From Microbacterium sp. SORGH_AS_1204 (GTDB lineage: Bacteria > Actinomycetota > Actinomycetes > Actinomycetales > Microbacteriaceae), in the NCBI RefSeq assembly GCF_030818935.1, contig NZ_JAUTBD010000001.1, forward strand, positions 2,046,001 to 2,110,000: a stretch of 64,000 bases of DNA, written 5' to 3'. Shown here one piece after another: positions 59,281-64,000 of the stretch. The notes beneath the pieces are model-generated. The model had not been told where the DNA came from. It ran no database searches and worked only from the letters and a program-made list of their open reading frames with translations. Position 1 is the stretch's first letter; each line of letters opens with the position of its first letter. The position numbers were made by a program, and so were the translations under genes.

Positions 59281-60168
59281 TCAGGACCGTGGGCCGAGCT
59301 CTCTCAGCAGCCGAACGAGCGCGTCTTCGAAGCGGTCGGTGGTGAGTGAGAGAGAGCGCGTAGCGGCCTCGGCAAGGGAACTCGGCTTCCACGAACCTCG
59401 CAGGGCGGGGTGACCGCGCAAAAGCTTCTCGCGCTTGTCGTAGATCGATTTCCAGGGCGATCCTGGCTCGCCCCAGGACGGAACGTCGTCCGCGTTCATG
59501 TCGGCGCATTCGGCGAGTAGTCGCGGGTTTAGATTGACGAAAGATCCGTTCATCAGGGCATCGACCACAGCATCCTCGTCGTGCAGGTCGACCGATTCGT
59601 CATCGTCGTCGCTTTCGCCCGAGAAAGCTAGGAACGCAAGATGGGTGGCATCGGTCTCCATCCAGGCCGCTTCGTTCAACAGACCGGCGAAGCGCTCCGC
59701 CGGGAGCGGAAGGTCGGGACCGATTGTGGTGTCGATCGCCCGTAACAGCGCCACCTCGGTTCGCAGGTCCGCCAGGAGGTGGCGCACCTCTCGCCTGAGA
59801 TCCGCCGATTCGGAGGCCTTCATCGGATGTTCCGAGAGCAACTCCGACAATCTCGGACTCGTCAGTGCCTCAATCTTCCTGGCTGCCAACAGCGCCGCTT
59901 TGCCGTGCGCAAGCACGTCCTGCTTCCAGGAGGAGAGAAAGGCGCTCGACTCCCGGTGTTCTTGCTCAGAGGCGAGATCGCGGGACTGTTTACTCGCTAC
60001 TCGAGCCACGTAGACCGTCACCGCGACAGCCGCGATCGATAGCAGCGCGGCGACGGCGGAGGAGATCGCGGACAGCGCCTCGACCCAGCTCACGTCTTCG
60101 GAGACGGGCGCAGGCGCGCCCGGGGAAGGTGCGATTGAGCCCGTAAGCAAGATGAACACGGACATCAT
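59281..60168 (-). CDS. Hypothetical membrane-anchored helical protein
   Basis: 295 residues, not recognised. One clear transmembrane helix (about 30-57) is followed by a long cytosolic helical region (QSRDLASEQEHRESSAFLSS onward), an acidic stretch (ESDDDDESVDLHDEDAVVDA near 205) and a C-terminal basic/helical end. Codon use is less GC-biased than the neighbours, suggesting acquisition. It lies convergent with the small membrane protein (14-base gap). There is no toxin, nuclease or kinase signature visible. Confidence 0.6.
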   Translation of the reverse strand: MMSVFILLTGSIAPSPGAPAPVSEDVSWVEALSAISSAVAALLSIAAVAVTVYVARVASKQSRDLASEQEHRESSAFLSSWKQDVLAHGKAALLAARKIEALTSPRLSELLSEHPMKASESADLRREVRHLLADLRTEVALLRAIDTTIGPDLPLPAERFAGLLNEAAWMETDATHLAFLAFSGESDDDDESVDLHDEDAVVDALMNGSFVNLNPRLLAECADMNADDVPSWGEPGSPWKSIYDKREKLLRGHPALRGSWKPSSLAEAATRSLSLTTDRFEDALVRLLRELGPRS

Positions 60169-60256
60169 GCTCTCACGCAGGTTCGACGGCCCGGAGGGTG
60201 ACGGCGAGGCGAAGACTGCGGGGCGTGAGCGCGAGCGGCGTGGCGACTGAGGTCAC

Positions 60257-61330
<1,074 letters not shown>

Positions 61331-61369
61331 GGGAGTCCAGGTTACCCGGCTCGACGCGCCGCCATCGCG

Positions 61370-62119
61370 TCAGGGCCGCCGCGCGCGGAACGTGTGGGTC
61401 ACGTAGGGAAGGGCGACGGTGCCCCCATCGGCGAGCTCGGGGAGGGATGCCAGCACCCCGTCGACCGCGGCATCGATGCCGGCGCGCTTCTCGGGGCTCG
61501 CCGTGATGATGTCGCTGCGCGAGACGACGAGGTCGCGCAGCTGGGGCAGGGTGATGCTCCGCTCCCATCGCCACTCGCGGTGCTCCAGCTCGGCGAACGG
61601 CTCGGCGACACGCGGCCCCGTCGTCGCGAGCAGAACCTCGGCGTTCGAGCCGCCCATCGCCGCGGTGAGACGCCGCACCCACTCGACGCCGTCGTCGCGG
61701 ATGTTCCAGATCAGCCCGAGCGCACCGCCGCTGCGCAGCACGCGCGCGATCTCGCGCGAACCCGGCTCGACATCGACCCAGTGCCATGCCTGTCCCGTGA
61801 CGACGGCGTCGAGCCCCGCGTCGGGCAGGGGTAGCCGCTCGGCCGTTCCCGCGAACGTCGGCACGCCGCGCACGTTCTCGCGCAGGGCCGCGAGCATGTC
61901 GGCATCCGGATCGATGGCCACCACGTCGGCGCCGAGCTCGACGATGGCGCGGGTGAGCTTGCCGGTGCCCGCACCGACGTCGGCGACGCGCACCGACCGA
62001 CCCGGCTCGCGCACCGGCTCGAGCAGCCACGCCACCGCCTCGGCGGGATACCCCGGACGCCCGGACTCATAGGCGGAGGCCGCCTGCCCGAACGAGGTCG
62101 ACTTCTCGCGATCGGTCAT
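61370..62119 (-). CDS. Class I SAM-dependent methyltransferase
   Basis: 249 residues, Rossmann-like methyltransferase with motif I VADVGAGTGKLTRAIVE, acidic motif II VVAIDPDADML, and post-motif DAVVTGQAWHWVD. The YrrM/UbiE-type domain (about 40-150) is followed by a C-terminal helical part with YVTHTFRARRP. The substrate is unknown. It is a separate unit upstream of ychF on the same strand with a 39-base gap, so co-transcription is possible. Confidence 0.82.
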   Translation of the reverse strand: MTDREKSTSFGQAASAYESGRPGYPAEAVAWLLEPVREPGRSVRVADVGAGTGKLTRAIVELGADVVAIDPDADMLAALRENVRGVPTFAGTAERLPLPDAGLDAVVTGQAWHWVDVEPGSREIARVLRSGGALGLIWNIRDDGVEWVRRLTAAMGGSNAEVLLATTGPRVAEPFAELEHREWRWERSITLPQLRDLVVSRSDIITASPEKRAGIDAAVDGVLASLPELADGGTVALPYVTHTFRARRP

Positions 62120-62376
62120 GCGCCGACCCTACGCCGCACCTCCGACATCGCCGTCTCGCGCCGGTCCCGATCGCGCCGCGACGTCCTCGGCGGACACGAC
62201 GCGGGAAGCCTGCTCGCTACCCGGCGTCGACCCGGTGCTCGATCCACGACGAGGCCGGTCGCCTCCTGCCTCGTGTCGATCGCCCGCGTGATGCTGCGTC
62301 GGGCCGCCCCGCTCCGGATGCCGCCGACACCGGCGCGCCTCACCGTCTCCCCGCCTTGGCGGGTGAGGGTGGAGGC

Positions 62377-62970
62377 GTGGCACTGGACTTCACCGCGATC
62401 GACTTCGAGACGGCGAACTCCAGCGGCGCCTCCGCGTGCGCCGTCGGCCTCGCCCGGGTGCGCAACGGCCGCGTCGTGTCTACCGCAGCCTGGCTGATCA
62501 AGCCGCCGGCCGGACACGACCACTTCGCGCCGATCAACGTCGGAATCCACGGCATCGAACCGTCTCACGTCGCGACCGCCCCGTCGTGGAGCGAGCAGCT
62601 CGCACGCCTGACCGCATTTGCCGGCGCCGATGTGCTGGTCGCCCACAACGCCGGCTTCGACATGTCGGTGCTGCGTCGCGCGTGCGCCGCCACCGGCGAC
62701 GACTGCCCGCCCTACCGCTACCTGTGCAGCGTGCAGATGTCGCGCAAGACCTACGCGCTGGCCTCTTATCGCCTGCCGCTGGTCGCCGCCGAGGCCGGAT
62801 GCTCCCCCTTCGCGCACCACGACGCGCTCGCAGACGCCGTGGCCTGCGCCGAGATCACCATCGACTGCGCCCGGCGCGCGGGCGTCGACGACGTGCACGA
62901 CCTCGCCGCGCACCTCGGCGTGCGGGTGTCGCAGATCGCGTCGGAGCCGGTGGAGCGCGCCGTCGCCTGA
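62377..62970 (+). CDS. DnaQ-like 3'-5' exonuclease
   Basis: About 197 residues. Exo I is FTAIDFETAN (Asp and Glu), Exo II is VAHNAGFDMSVL (Asp), and Exo III has AHHDALADAVA (His and Asp), all in the DEDDh order of the DNA polymerase III epsilon family. The start is uncertain: GTG 62377 or an upstream TTG at 62356. A GGAGG lies only one base before the GTG. A stem CCTCACC/GGTGAGG (62338-62344/62362-62368) overlaps the leader and might mask the ribosome site. Confidence 0.85.
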   Translation: MALDFTAIDFETANSSGASACAVGLARVRNGRVVSTAAWLIKPPAGHDHFAPINVGIHGIEPSHVATAPSWSEQLARLTAFAGADVLVAHNAGFDMSVLRRACAATGDDCPPYRYLCSVQMSRKTYALASYRLPLVAAEAGCSPFAHHDALADAVACAEITIDCARRAGVDDVHDLAAHLGVRVSQIASEPVERAVA

Positions 62971-63024
62971 GCCGTTCGGCGGCGTCATCACGCCGATGTC
63001 GGAGGTCTGATACATGCTGGGGCC

Positions 63025-64000
63025 ATGGATGCCATCGCCCTCCTCCTCGTGATCGTCGCCCTCGCCGTCGGGGTCGCCGTCGGCTGGTTCGTCGGGTCGT
63101 CGCGGGCCACCGTGCGCGCCGCGGTCGAGCAGCAGACGCTCGCGTCCCGCGCCGCCGCGGCCGAGACGGCGCGCGCCGGCGTCGAGGCCCAGCTCGACCA
63201 CCAGGTCGCGCTCTATCGCGAGCTGGCTGGTCAGTCGCGGGCCGATCAGGCCGCGCGTGAAGAACGAGAACGCCGCGATCAGACGGTGCTGCGCGCGCTC
63301 GACCCCGTCCGCGAGACGCTCGACGCGATGCAGCGCAAGGTCGACGGTCTCGAGCGCGATCGCGTCGAACAATACTCGGCGCTGAGCGAGCAGCTACGGC
63401 AGTCGCGCGAGGCCGACGAGGCCCTCCGCGCCACGACCGAATCCCTGGCATCGGCCATGCGCTCGGGGGCCACGCGCGGCGTCTGGGGAGAGACGCAGCT
63501 GCGACGCGTCGTCGAGGCGGCCGGCCTCACCCGCTACGTCGACTTCGACCTGCAGACGGCGATCTCGAGCGATGCCGGCGCGGGCCGCCCCGACATGGTG
63601 GTGCGCCTCCCCGGCGGCAAGTCGCTCGCCGTGGATGCCAAGGTCCCCCTCGACGCGTACCTGCAGGCCAGCGCCATCCCGGTCACCGCCACCGGCGACG
63701 AGGGGTCGCGGCGCGCAGCGCTGCTGACGAAGCACGCGCGCGCCGTCCGTGCCCACGTCGACGCGCTCGCGAAGAAGGCTTACTGGGCGGGCCTGACGAC
63801 GAGCCCGGAGTTCGTCGTCTGCTTTCTGCCGAGCGAGTCCCTGCTGGCGTCCGCACTCGACGAAGACCCGACGCTCCTCGACTACGCCTTCACGCGGCGC
63901 GTGGCACTCGCCTCACCCGTCAATCTGTGGGCCGTGCTGAAGACCGTCGCCTTCACGTGGACCCAGCAAGACGTCTCCGACGAGGCACGCACCCTCTTCG
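63025..64000 (+). CDS. rmuC: DNA recombination protein RmuC (3' end beyond window)
   Basis: At least 325 residues; the gene runs off the window. From ATG 63025 there is an N-terminal membrane helix (about 3-22), a coiled coil (about 30-140, LASRAAAAETARAGVEAQL onward) and a nuclease-like RmuC core with TRGVWGETQLRRVVEAAGL, VVRLPGGKSLAVDAKVPLDAYL and EFVVCFLPSESLL. RmuC is thought to limit inversions at short inverted repeats, which is of note given the repeat content here. Stop not seen. Confidence 0.9.
   Translation, partial: MDAIALLLVIVALAVGVAVGWFVGSSRATVRAAVEQQTLASRAAAAETARAGVEAQLDHQVALYRELAGQSRADQAAREERERRDQTVLRALDPVRETLDAMQRKVDGLERDRVEQYSALSEQLRQSREADEALRATTESLASAMRSGATRGVWGETQLRRVVEAAGLTRYVDFDLQTAISSDAGAGRPDMVVRLPGGKSLAVDAKVPLDAYLQASAIPVTATGDEGSRRAALLTKHARAVRAHVDALAKKAYWAGLTTSPEFVVCFLPSESLLASALDEDPTLLDYAFTRRVALASPVNLWAVLKTVAFTWTQQDVSDEARTLF

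Overview
The window is GC-rich (roughly 70% by eye) and looks like an actinobacterial chromosome of the Microbacteriaceae, most likely Microbacterium or a close relative. Support comes from GTG starts and 4-base ATGA/GTGA overlaps, an actinobacterial gene set (DUF3117 protein, 7Fe ferredoxin, TatB, MarP-type protease, PIG-V-like mannosyltransferase), and broad synteny with the mycobacterial dapD-dapE / DUF3117 / O-methyltransferase / tatB / mrp / MgtE-like neighbourhood. No rRNA, tRNA, IS element, prophage or CRISPR array was recognised.

Layout. 1-5.9 kb: aminopeptidase P and gamma-glutamyltransferase, then a three-gene cassette (small helical protein with a frameshift, DUF1023-type alpha/beta hydrolase, lipoprotein) resembling type VII secretion-associated loci. 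6-12 kb: hydrolase, stress membrane protein, MgtE-N/CBS protein, DUF1003 protein, Mrp carrier, TatB, O-methyltransferase, DUF3117. 12-22 kb: lysine/DAP genes (dapE, dapD, dapC) with citrate synthase and ferredoxin, then azlCD and its divergent XRE-cupin regulator. 22-35 kb: TypA and a split oligopeptide ABC system (oppDF, oppC, oppB, oppA) with a PH-domain gene inserted on the other strand, a CPBP protease and a second solute-binding lipoprotein. 35-41 kb: glycine cleavage operon gcvT-gcvH-gcvP behind a tandem glycine riboswitch, then the MarP-like protease. 41-48 kb: NAD operon nrtR-nadA-nadB-nadC-cysteine desulfurase, with a glycosyltransferase coupled at its end. 48-64 kb: ABC exporter, DHA2 efflux pump, a 45-residue Cys-rich microprotein, DJ-1/PfpI protein, Fpg/Nei glycosylase, flotillin, aldose epimerase, CsbD, a DacC-like carboxypeptidase, YchF, a methyltransferase, an exonuclease and the start of rmuC.

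Most of this is housekeeping. The unexplained signal is in the DNA itself. The heptamer GGATGCC/GGCATCC occurs about 110 times (hand count, both strands, balanced orientation), several-fold more than composition predicts, and inside genes it is paid for with the rare codons GAT and GCA. Separately, several intergenic gaps, mostly 3'-to-3', each carry a private family of short elements bounded by inverted repeats, with nearly constant length within a locus (67 bp at 15.5-16.3 kb, 73 bp at 21.6-21.9 kb, 57 bp at 47.9-48.2 kb, 66 bp at 10.4 kb). A related 15-bp word bounds an in-frame 174-bp insertion inside gcvT.
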